From Hyphomicrobiales bacterium (GTDB taxonomy: Bacteria > Pseudomonadota > Alphaproteobacteria > Micropepsales > Micropepsaceae), in NCBI GenBank assembly GCA_017849395.1, contig JAFIHO010000078.1:1-6344 (forward strand): a DNA stretch of 6,344 bases. The letters are read 5' to 3'. This document shows positions 1 to 5,470 of the stretch, one piece after another. Position numbers and translations under genes: made by a program. Under the pieces are notes generated by a model, which worked only from the letters and a program-made list of their open reading frames with translations, did no database searches and was not told where the DNA came from. The stretch's first letter is position 1. Each line of letters starts with the position of its first letter.

Positions 1-2
1 AC

Positions 3-293
3 AAACTGGTCCACGAAGGCAGCGATTTTATCAAACAGGTCGTAAAGGACGAAAAGAGGCGCCCGACCTCCCCGGCATCCGTTCTGATTGTCGTTTTCGT
101 CGTTGCGCTTTCCTGGCTTTGGAATATCGGTGTCGCCATCACCGCGCTGATAATTATGGCTGCGCGGATTCCTGATTTGCTTTGGGAAATAAGGCACGGA
201 AAGACAAAAAAGGCCCCGCCAATCTACATGCTCACTAACGTAGCTATTCTCGCATCGCTACCGATGCTCTGGTACGCGATCTATAAGATGTGA
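3..293 (+). CDS. C-terminal part of a small integral membrane protein (5' end outside the window)
   Basis: An open frame enters from the left edge and ends at TGA 291-293, leaving 96 visible residues and no start in view. The visible part begins with a charged segment containing KQVVKDEKRR (residues 11-20). A long hydrophobic stretch follows at about residues 26-54, enough for one long or two short membrane helices. A basic loop rich in Lys and Arg (about 62-71) comes next, then a second hydrophobic helix at about 75-93, and the protein ends in YAIYKM. By the positive-inside rule the basic loop should be cytoplasmic. I do not recognise the family. The DNA is much less GC-rich than the genes after 1476, and codon choice is relaxed, which suggests accessory or transferred DNA. 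It converges with the minus-strand membrane protein that ends at 361. The reading frame is well supported; the function is unknown. Confidence 0.7.
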   Translation, partial: KLVHEGSDFIKQVVKDEKRRPTSPASVLIVVFVVALSWLWNIGVAITALIIMAARIPDLLWEIRHGKTKKAPPIYMLTNVAILASLPMLWYAIYKM

Positions 294-360
294 GAAAATT
301 CTTGAGAGCATCGGTTCAAGGCTTGATAGGTCATGCTCATGAGTGCACATCGCCTCGAGT

Positions 361-1020
361 TTAATTATTTGGCGGACGTGGCGGTATCTGGCTTTTACTA
401 ATTGCGGGCGTTTCTGTCTGTCTTGCGGGATGTGTGCTGGTTTCGTTAGCGGCAATAGATGGAACGCTTCTTGGCGCCGAGGTGCTTGCAGTCGCCAATT
501 GAAAGAACATGGCCGAACCGGCAATGAACGCAACTAGCGCGATCATCGCAGCGCCGATTCCTATCCATAGTGTTCGCGTGACCCAAGTCGAGTATATGTC
601 GCGCTGTGCACTATCCACTGTGGTCGCGGAGCGGTTATAGAAATCACCGAGCCTTGCCCCTTGAGCATCCGCGTCGTGTCTCTTGATGAGGCACAAGAAG
701 TTATAGTTCATGTATGTTGCAAATGAACTAATGGCGGTGGCAACGATCCCGACGACAAAGGGGATCGCCGCGAATGCGATGGAAGTTATTTCTGCGTTGG
801 TCAACACCGTAGCAAGGGTTGGCAATGCGGCGAGCGCACCTCCATTCAAAATGTACGAAGCCTGCAATCCTCCGCTTGCATATGTGACTGCGTGTTGAAG
901 ATACGCTTGCGCTTCCGCAGAATGCGGCAGAACCGTGGTGGTCCAGTCTTCCAAAAATAACGATCTACGCGACTGAAATTCCGGATCGTCAGCAGGGTGT
1001 TTCGGTGGTGGGCTCGACAT
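361..1020 (-). CDS. Hypothetical three-helix membrane protein
   Basis: This is a complete 219-residue frame starting at ATG (complement of 1018-1020) and ending TAA at 361-363. The start is supported by a GGAGG Shine-Dalgarno 9 nt upstream. The N-terminal 50 residues are polar and contain the segment DWTTTVLPHSAEAQAY. Predicted membrane helices lie at about 54-74 (with LNGGALAALP), 81-102 and 151-173. Between the second and third is a soluble loop of about 48 residues, and the tail from about 174 is low-complexity and rich in Ser, Thr and Pro. I recall unnamed hypothetical proteins with a similar LNGGA helix followed by a helical hairpin, but I cannot name a family or function. No enzyme motif is visible. 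GC content is close to 50-55%, below the right-hand genes. On the minus strand TAGAAT (1071-1076) could be a -10 box, with no good -35. It converges with the membrane protein ending at 293, with a 67-bp gap and no clear terminator. Confidence 0.75.
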   Translation of the reverse strand: MSSPPPKHPADDPEFQSRRSLFLEDWTTTVLPHSAEAQAYLQHAVTYASGGLQASYILNGGALAALPTLATVLTNAEITSIAFAAIPFVVGIVATAISSFATYMNYNFLCLIKRHDADAQGARLGDFYNRSATTVDSAQRDIYSTWVTRTLWIGIGAAMIALVAFIAGSAMFFQLATASTSAPRSVPSIAANETSTHPARQTETPAISKSQIPPRPPNN

Positions 1021-1029
1021 CGAAAGCGG

Positions 1030-1034
1030 CCTCC
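1030..1034 (-). promoter_or_regulatory. Shine-Dalgarno for the minus-strand membrane protein
   Basis: The plus-strand bases cctcc read GGAGG on the minus strand, 9 nt before the ATG at 1020-1018. This is a near-consensus ribosome binding site and fixes the start of that gene. Confidence 0.75.
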
Positions 1035-1291
1035 AAGCCCCTGACGAATGCGAATCGAATCAGAAGCGCTATTCTAGCGTGACGCGCCGTATCCTAGATA
1101 TCCCCATCGCGCGCATCGCCGCATGCGTCTATCCTGCAGCCATGAAACGGTCGCGACGGAACGCAAGATCACGGTGTGGACAAGGGGAGGGGGATGCCCG
1201 AATCCGTGCCAAACAGAAATCAATCGCTTGCGGTTTTCCGCCTTATCCGACCTGCGGCTTGTGCTTTCCGGTCGGCGCGTCGCGTGCCGCA

Positions 1292-1319
1292 TGGTGGATA
1301 GGCAAAAGCTTATCCACCA
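1292..1319. repeat. 9-bp perfect inverted repeat with a 10-nt spacer
   Basis: TGGTGGATA at 1292-1300 is the exact reverse complement of TATCCACCA at 1311-1319. The right arm overlaps TTATCCACC (1310-1318), one mismatch from the DnaA consensus TTATNCACA. The centre-to-centre distance of the arms is 19 bp, about two helical turns, which would suit a dimeric DNA-binding protein. It could instead be a DnaA-bound control site or a cruciform. No gene for a matching regulator is in view. Confidence 0.45.
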
Positions 1320-1400
1320 CCCCGCCGAAATGGCGCGCACGCATGGTTAAGCGTTCCTTGCTGCCCCCGCCGCTCGCCCAAGCTCGCGGCTTTCGTCACT

Positions 1401-1439
1401 CGAAATGGTCCACTGGACCATTTCGTCCGCTTCGCGGAT
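1401..1439. repeat. Double hairpin, candidate dispersed palindromic (REP-like) element
   Basis: An 11-bp perfect stem (CGAAATGGTCC at 1401-1411, GGACCATTTCG at 1415-1425) closes on a 3-nt loop. It is followed at once by a second hairpin, TCCGC (1426-1430), loop TTC, GCGGA (1434-1438). Such paired hairpins outside genes are typical of REP/BIME-like bacterial repeats. The first stem is too symmetric and too long to be chance, but there is no T-tract, so it is a poor intrinsic terminator. It lies 36 bp before the ATG of the oxidoreductase and could affect the leader RNA. Copy number cannot be judged from one window. Confidence 0.6.
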
Positions 1440-1475
1440 CGTTCCTCAACCTTTCCAAAAGCTTCGCCATGCTAG

Positions 1476-2660
1476 ATGGCCCCGTATTTCCGGGATCTGT
1501 GCGTGGCCAAGAACTGCAATATCGCCATCATCGGCGCGGGGCCTTATGGCCTGTCCCTGGCCGCGCATCTGAAAGCGGCGGGCGCCGACTTCCGCATCTT
1601 CGGCCGTCCCATGGCGACCTGGCGCAACCACATGCCGCGCGGGATGCTGCTGAAGTCCGACGGCTTCGCCTCCAACCTCTCCGCCCCCGATCCCGCCTCC
1701 AAACTGAAAGCCTGGTGCTCGGCGCGCGGCATCGAGTTCAACGACCGCTACATCCCCGTGCCGCTCTCGGTCTTCTGCGACTATGCCGCCTGGTTCCAGC
1801 GGACTTATGTGCCTGCCCTCGATGTGCGCCAGGTCACGTCGCTCGCCGCGATGCATCCCGGCTTCGCGCTGACCCTCGACAATGGCGAGCGGATCGAGGC
1901 GGCGCACGTCGTGCTGGCCGTGGGCCTCACCCACTTCACCCACACGCCCGAATGCCTGACCGGCTTTTCGCCCGAACTTGTGTCGCACAGTTTCTACCAT
2001 CGCGATTTCGACCGTTTCGCGGGCCGTCACCTTCTGGTGATCGGCGCGGGCGCATCCGCCATCGATTGCGCCGCGCTGGCGACCGAAGCGGGCGCGCATG
2101 TCTCGCTGATGGCGCGCGCGTCTTCCATCCAGTATCAGACCGCGCCCGATCCCGACGCGGGCTCCTGGCTGGAGCGTTTCCAGGAAAAACTGGCGGCGGT
2201 CTTCCGCTCCGAACCGCGCCAGACCGAAGAAGCCGCCACCACGCCCGGCTGGTTCATGCGCAACAAGCTTGAAGGCAAGGTGCTGGAATATCTCGGCTAC
2301 ACCATCGACACCGCGCGCGAGGAGGCGGGCCGCATCGCCGTGACCGCCACCGGCAGCGAGGGCCAGACCCTCACCGTCACCGCCGATCATGTCATCGCCG
2401 CCACCGGCTATCGCCCCGATCTGCGGCGGCTACCGTTTCTGGATTCCGGCATGCTGGATGCCGTCACCCACACCGACCACAGCCCCCGCCTGTCCGGCAA
2501 TCTGGAAACCTCCCTGGCCGGGCTCTATGTGCTGGGGCCGCTCGCGGCGCAAAGTTTCGGCCCGCAGATGCGCGACATGACCGGCGCGGAATCCGCCGCC
2601 CCCCGCCTCGCCGCCCATCTCGCCCGCACCGCACAGGCCCGCCGCATAAAGGCCGCCTGA
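1476..2660 (+). CDS. FAD-dependent oxidoreductase, flavin monooxygenase-like
   Basis: This is a 394-residue soluble flavoprotein with two Rossmann folds. The FAD-binding GAGPYG lies at residues 20-25 after the strand NIAII. The second glycine motif GAGASA, for NAD(P)H, is at 190-195 after LLVI, and the C-terminal ATGYRPD is at 309-315. Between the Rossmann motifs are WRNHMPRGM and LKSDGFASNLS, which I associate with proteins annotated as flavin-containing or lysine/ornithine N-monooxygenase-like. The segment before the second Rossmann motif (SHSFYHRDFDRFAG) resembles the flavin-monooxygenase signature but lacks its canonical FxG start. The likely reaction is NAD(P)H-driven hydroxylation or N/S-oxidation of an unknown small molecule in the cytoplasm. 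ATG 1476 has no visible Shine-Dalgarno. GTG 1503, nine codons in, has CGGGA 7 nt upstream and gives a compact N-terminus, so it is a serious alternative. The JmjC/cupin gene follows after 68 bp and is probably co-transcribed. Family confidence is high; substrate is unknown. Confidence 0.88.
   Translation: MAPYFRDLCVAKNCNIAIIGAGPYGLSLAAHLKAAGADFRIFGRPMATWRNHMPRGMLLKSDGFASNLSAPDPASKLKAWCSARGIEFNDRYIPVPLSVFCDYAAWFQRTYVPALDVRQVTSLAAMHPGFALTLDNGERIEAAHVVLAVGLTHFTHTPECLTGFSPELVSHSFYHRDFDRFAGRHLLVIGAGASAIDCAALATEAGAHVSLMARASSIQYQTAPDPDAGSWLERFQEKLAAVFRSEPRQTEEAATTPGWFMRNKLEGKVLEYLGYTIDTAREEAGRIAVTATGSEGQTLTVTADHVIAATGYRPDLRRLPFLDSGMLDAVTHTDHSPRLSGNLETSLAGLYVLGPLAAQSFGPQMRDMTGAESAAPRLAAHLARTAQARRIKAA
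1491..1495 (+). promoter_or_regulatory. Possible Shine-Dalgarno for an alternative GTG start at 1503
   Basis: CGGGA lies 7 nt before GTG 1503, in frame with the oxidoreductase. The upstream ATG at 1476 has no purine-rich site before it. Other genes in this window (starting at 4569 and 5312) also appear to use GTG. Confidence 0.35.
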
Positions 2661-2728
2661 TCGTTTGCAGCCACGCCTCCCCGGACGATAGGCTCCGGCC
2701 GGGAAGAAACGCATATTTCGGGCCGCCC

Positions 2729-3907
2729 ATGACGATGGATTTCGATCAGGTCATCGCGCCAATGGGCCGCGCCGATTTCCTGCGCAACCATTGGGACAAG
2801 TCCTTCCTGCACCTGTCCGGCACAGCGGGCCGCTTCGCCCATCTGCTCGGCTGGGACGAACTGAACTCAGTGCTGGAACAGCACAGGCTCACCCCGCCGC
2901 GCCTGAAGCTCTACCTCGGCGGCCAACCGGTCGACGCGCACCGCTTCCTGACGCCGCCCAATCTGGGTGTGCCCCGGCTGGACTCCGGCGGCCTCGCCGC
3001 CTGCCTGGCAGAGGGCGCAACGCTTATTCTGGATGACGTGCAGGAAGTCGCGCCTCCTGTGCGCGCCCTGATGCAGCAATTCCAGGCCGCGCTGCACACC
3101 GACGCCTTCGCCAATCTCTATGCAAGCTGGCACAGCCAGAATGGCTTCGACCTGCACTGGGACCCGCAGGCGGCCATCGTGCTCCAGCTTAGGGGTCGCA
3201 AACGCTGGGTAGTCTATGAGCCGACGCGCCTGCACCCTCTGGACAATGACGTGGAGCCCGCGCCGCGTCCGACCGGCCAGCCCGTATGGGATGGCATGAT
3301 GGAAGATGGCGATCTCCTCTATATCCCGCGCGGCTGGTGGCATGTGGCCTATCCGGTCAATGAGCCAAGCCTGCACCTCACCGTTTCCCTGACGCCGCCA
3401 AAGAGCCTCGATTTCCTGGGCTGGGTGGTGTCGCGGCTGCGCTCGGAAGAAGCGGTGCGCGCCAACCTACCCGTGCTGGCAGGGGATGCGGCGCTCACCG
3501 CCCATGTCAAAACCCTACGCCGCCTCATCGACGGGATGCTGACGGAAAAAACCGCCGCTGAATTCCTGCGCGAATGGGACGCCAATATCGGGCCCGCGCC
3601 CCGTATAAAGGTGCAGCAGGCGCCCTATGAACAATTCGCGCCTCTGACGGATGCAAGCCGGGTCCGGCTGGGCAGCCTCAACCGGCTCTACCTCACGCCC
3701 AAGGGAGCCGGGTTCGAGTTCAAGGCGGCAGGCCGCAACTGGTCGGTGCCGTCCGACCTCAAGCCCGCGCTGGAGATGCTGTCGAACGCGCGAGCCACGA
3801 CATTCGGGGAATTATCCGCGAAGGCATCCGCGTCGGCAGCCAATCTTCGCAACAGCCTGGGTGTTCTGGCGCGGGCGGGCGTGGTGGTGATCGAAGCCGG
3901 TCAGTGA
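2729..3907 (+). CDS. JmjC/cupin-fold 2-oxoglutarate- and Fe(II)-dependent oxygenase, YcfD/ROX-like
   Basis: This 392-residue protein fits the Cupin_4 (JmjC-like) family, whose characterised member in E. coli, YcfD, hydroxylates an arginine of ribosomal protein uL16. The N-terminus (FLRNHWDKSFLHLSG, residues 17-31) resembles the family opening. The iron-binding triad is visible as H143 and D145 in HWDPQ and H205 in GWWHVAY. K158, in GRKRW, sits 15 residues after the first His, where YcfD has its 2-oxoglutarate-binding Arg, so a Lys may do that job here. A C-terminal region from about residue 310 looks like the winged-helix domain of this family. Length is close to the YcfD type (about 370). 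ATG 2729 has no good Shine-Dalgarno; ATG 2735 is in frame and equally possible. It follows the flavin oxidoreductase by 68 bp and overlaps the opposing sugar transferase by 7 bp at its 3' end. The target could be a ribosomal protein or something linked to the partner oxidoreductase. Confidence 0.87.
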   Translation: MTMDFDQVIAPMGRADFLRNHWDKSFLHLSGTAGRFAHLLGWDELNSVLEQHRLTPPRLKLYLGGQPVDAHRFLTPPNLGVPRLDSGGLAACLAEGATLILDDVQEVAPPVRALMQQFQAALHTDAFANLYASWHSQNGFDLHWDPQAAIVLQLRGRKRWVVYEPTRLHPLDNDVEPAPRPTGQPVWDGMMEDGDLLYIPRGWWHVAYPVNEPSLHLTVSLTPPKSLDFLGWVVSRLRSEEAVRANLPVLAGDAALTAHVKTLRRLIDGMLTEKTAAEFLREWDANIGPAPRIKVQQAPYEQFAPLTDASRVRLGSLNRLYLTPKGAGFEFKAAGRNWSVPSDLKPALEMLSNARATTFGELSAKASASAANLRNSLGVLARAGVVVIEAGQ

Positions 3908-4569
3908 GCGTTACGGCGGCTCAACACTTCCTGCGGCGTGCGCAGCAGGATCTTGATGTCCAGCCGGAAACTGGCGTTGCGGATGTACCATATGTCATGG
4001 GCGATCCGGTCTTCCATCATCGCGATGTCCGGCGTGGGGCCGCGCAACCCGTTGATCTGCGCCCAGCCGGTGACACCGGGCTTGACCTGATGGCGCAGCG
4101 CATAGTTTGCGACGCGCGCGCTGTAGAACTGGTCATGCGCAACGGCATGCGGACGCGGACCGACCAGGGTCATGTCGCCCTTCAGCACATTGAACAGTTG
4201 CGGCAGCTCGTCCAGACTCAGGGCGCGCAGGAAGCGGCCGACCCGTGTTATGCGGACATCGCCCTGCACCGCCTGCACCACGGTCGCGCCATTCTCCATC
4301 ACATGCATGGTGCGGAATTTGTAGATCTCGAACAGCCTGCCGCCCTTGCCGACCCGAAGCTGGCGAAACAGCAACGGTCCGCGCGAATCCAGCAGGACGG
4401 CGATGGCGATGACAGCCAGCAGCGGCCCGACAAAGCCGATGGCCGCGCAGGCCACAAGAAGGTCCAGGCTCCGCTTGGCCAGAGCAAAACCGCTCGGCGC
4501 CGGGAGAGGGGTGAAGGCGGAATCGCTGTGCTTGAACGCCATCGGGGGGCTGCCGGAAACGGGATGCAC
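3901..4569 (-). CDS. Polyprenyl-phosphate sugar (phosphoglycosyl) transferase, short monotopic form
   Basis: The 222-residue product has the complete bacterial sugar transferase domain (PF02397 type). This transfers a sugar-1-phosphate from a nucleotide sugar to undecaprenyl phosphate, the first step of exopolysaccharide, O-antigen or glycan assembly. Visible motifs in order are KRSLDLL (32-38), a hydrophobic membrane-dipping segment at about 36-60 with Pro49 at its bend, LLFRQLRVGKGG (66-77), KFRTM (84-88), the catalytic Asp-Glu of SLDELPQLFN (D120, E121), GDMTLVGPRP (131-140) and KPGVTGWAQINGLRG (163-177). It lacks the multi-helix N-terminal domain of WcaJ-type enzymes, so it is the short PglC-like form. 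The frame begins at GTG 4569; ATG 4542 (Met10) is an alternative, and neither has a clear Shine-Dalgarno. It lies 218 bp downstream of the DedA gene on the same strand, and no glycosyltransferase or polysaccharide export gene is nearby. The sugar specificity cannot be read. Confidence 0.92.
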   Translation of the reverse strand: MHPVSGSPPMAFKHSDSAFTPLPAPSGFALAKRSLDLLVACAAIGFVGPLLAVIAIAVLLDSRGPLLFRQLRVGKGGRLFEIYKFRTMHVMENGATVVQAVQGDVRITRVGRFLRALSLDELPQLFNVLKGDMTLVGPRPHAVAHDQFYSARVANYALRHQVKPGVTGWAQINGLRGPTPDIAMMEDRIAHDIWYIRNASFRLDIKILLRTPQEVLSRRNAH

Positions 4570-4771
4570 ATGGCCATCTGCAGGGGCCGGGCCAGAGAAA
4601 AGCGGGGTTCGACGGTCTGTCCCGTGCCTTTCTGTGCCGGTCTGGAACGGTCGGTCGCTGTGGTTTCTTGGTTAATCCCAATTTGGAATGGCCACATCGG
4701 CCATCTGCTTATTGCCGTGCAGGGCAAGAAGTCCCAGGCCTTAGGCTGGACTGTGCCTTACCGAGACATAA

Positions 4772-4786
4772 CTTCCGAACCGGAAG
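4772..4786 (-). terminator. Weak candidate terminator after the DedA gene
   Basis: A 6-bp stem CTTCCG/CGGAAG with a 3-nt loop lies just beyond the minus-strand TGA (4788-4790), followed on that strand by TTATGT. The stem is short and the T-run poor, so termination may be partial and the sugar transferase could be read through. The rest of the 4570-4787 gap holds only a 6-bp hairpin ATGGCC-ACATC-GGCCAT at 4688-4704 and no gene that I can support. Confidence 0.35.
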
Positions 4787-4787
4787 C

Positions 4788-5312
4788 TCACATTACAAGA
4801 TAGCGTGTCGCCAAGGCGGGGAAGGCGAGCAGAACATAGGCCCAAATCACCGCGGCTGTCGTATTAGCCAGGGTGAAGGTCCAGAAACCGAGTTCCGACA
4901 TGCCTGACACAAGCGGCACGGTAGCGCGAAATGGTCCCAGGAAGCGGCCTATGAAGATGCCCAGGACGCCCCAGCGGTGAAAGAAATTCAGCCCCTTCTC
5001 TATCTCCGCCTCGAATTTCCGGAAGGGCCAGACATGGACAATCTGCTGATGATAGCGCTTGCCGATCCACCAGCAGATCCAGTCGCCGATCAGCGAACCG
5101 ATCACCGCGCCGGTCACCGCCGGCCAAAGCGCGATATGACTTGCACCGATCACCCCGCCCAGGGTCACCAGCAGAATCGTGCAGGGCAGGAAGGAGAGGC
5201 CCAGGAAGGATTCGGTAAAGGCGATGACCGCCGCGATGGGAAAGCACCAGAGCGGATGCTCCTGGGCGGTCTCCCGCACCAGATCCAGAAGCCGTGTGAC
5301 AATTTCGTGCAC
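4788..5312 (-). CDS. DedA-family integral membrane protein
   Basis: This 174-residue inner-membrane protein belongs to the DedA/VTT (SNARE-associated) family. It shows the family's acidic residue E34 in the first re-entrant hydrophobic region, SLIGDWICWWIGKRYH with D77 and G84, and the hallmark IGRFLGPFRATVP at 121-133 (R123, G126, P127, R129, P133). Hydrophobic segments lie at about 22-57, 64-84, 114-136 and 143-168. It is slightly shorter than the usual roughly 200 residues. Known members flip undecaprenyl phosphate (UptA in Bacillus) or support envelope homeostasis and membrane potential. The start is GTG 5312, supported by AGGA 6 nt upstream; the stop is TGA at 4788-4790. The sugar transferase follows on the same strand and uses undecaprenyl phosphate as acceptor, which fits a lipid-recycling role. 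It is divergent from the efflux adaptor gene. Family assignment is firm; the transported lipid is inferred. Confidence 0.9.
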   Translation of the reverse strand: MHEIVTRLLDLVRETAQEHPLWCFPIAAVIAFTESFLGLSFLPCTILLVTLGGVIGASHIALWPAVTGAVIGSLIGDWICWWIGKRYHQQIVHVWPFRKFEAEIEKGLNFFHRWGVLGIFIGRFLGPFRATVPLVSGMSELGFWTFTLANTTAAVIWAYVLLAFPALATRYLVM

Positions 5313-5318
5313 GTTGAT

Positions 5319-5322
5319 TCCT
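5319..5322 (-). promoter_or_regulatory. Shine-Dalgarno deciding the GTG start of the DedA gene
   Basis: Plus-strand tcct reads AGGA on the minus strand, 6 nt before GTG 5312-5310. No ATG in this frame lies close by, so this site favours the GTG start. Confidence 0.55.
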
Positions 5323-5345
5323 GTTCCGTCCTGAAAAGCGCTGCC

Positions 5346-5371
5346 CGGCAGGCAGATACAGTGGCCTGCCG
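5346..5371. promoter_or_regulatory. 8-bp perfect inverted repeat upstream of the DedA gene, possible operator
   Basis: CGGCAGGC (5346-5353) and GCCTGCCG (5364-5371) are exact reverse complements separated by 10 nt. The centre spacing of 18 bp suits a dimeric repressor. It sits 34 to 59 bp upstream of the DedA start, where that gene's promoter should be. Binding is inferred; it could also be a hairpin in the DedA leader RNA. Confidence 0.4.
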
Positions 5372-5403
5372 CGTGGTACTACCTCTGGGACACTTTCGAC
5401 AAA

Positions 5404-5440
5404 TTTTCACTCTGGCCCGCTGCTATCTGGGCCGTGAAAA
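5404..5440. promoter_or_regulatory. Bulged 12-bp inverted repeat just upstream of a TATAAT box
   Basis: The left arm is TTTTCAC (5404-5410), a 3-nt bulge TCT, then GGCCC (5414-5418). The right arm is the uninterrupted GGGCC (5429-5433) plus GTGAAAA (5434-5440), with a 10-nt loop. All 12 pairs are perfect apart from the bulge. Its right arm overlaps the place where a -35 box for TATAAT 5454-5459 would lie, as expected for an operator controlling that promoter. A structured RNA or fortuitous pairing remains possible. Confidence 0.4.
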
Positions 5441-5453
5441 CTCAAGACTGCGT

Positions 5454-5459
5454 TATAAT
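5454..5459 (+). promoter_or_regulatory. Candidate -10 box for the efflux adaptor gene
   Basis: A perfect TATAAT stands 110 bp upstream of the adaptor ATG at 5569. At 17-nt spacing the -35 position reads GCCGTG, which is poor, so the promoter would need an activator or a relaxed -35. A second TATAGT at 5522-5527 is closer to the gene but also lacks a -35. Confidence 0.35.
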
Positions 5460-5470
5460 GCCCGGCCTGG

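Larger units (their letters stand above)
1021..1475. other. 455-bp non-coding region between divergent genes
   Basis: No convincing gene lies here. The frames that cross it give Arg/Pro/Ser-rich translations without domain character, and the longest one runs on as an off-frame shadow of the oxidoreductase. The region must hold the promoter of the minus-strand membrane protein and that of the plus-strand oxidoreductase pair, though I see no clear sigma-70 hexamer pair. Its structured content is: a small hairpin CGCTA-TTC-TAGCG at 1067-1079; TGTGGACAA at 1175-1183 and TTATCCACC at 1310-1318, each one mismatch from a DnaA box; a 9-bp inverted repeat at 1292-1319; a double hairpin at 1401-1439; and a short GCCAT/ATGGC inverted repeat (1466-1480) that overlaps the ATG at 1476. 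Confidence 0.7.

Noticed and set aside
301..360. Possible terminator between the two converging membrane proteins
   Set aside because: Only CTTGA/TCAAG (301-320) and a short CTCATGAG palindrome are present. There is no GC-rich stem followed by a T-run in either direction.
1247..1275. CCGACC/GGTCGG inverted repeat with 17-nt spacer
   Set aside because: Six pairs at this spacing are expected by chance in GC-rich DNA.
1079..2272. 397-codon plus-strand frame overlapping the oxidoreductase
   Set aside because: The translation is Arg/Pro/Ala-rich with no domain character and runs out of frame through a gene with clear FAD and NAD(P) motifs. It is a shadow of high GC codon use.
1446..2390. 314-codon minus-strand frame antisense to the oxidoreductase
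   Set aside because: Gly/Arg/His-rich composition is typical of the antisense of GC-rich genes, and there is no ribosome binding site or recognisable motif.
4572..4708. Repeated 10-mer GGCCATCTGC at 4572-4581 and 4699-4708
   Set aside because: A single short direct repeat 127 bp apart is within what chance allows and has no flanking structure.
3904..4803. 299-codon plus-strand frame antisense to the sugar transferase
   Set aside because: The opposite strand encodes a full set of sugar transferase motifs, while this frame has none and is Gln/Arg/His-rich.
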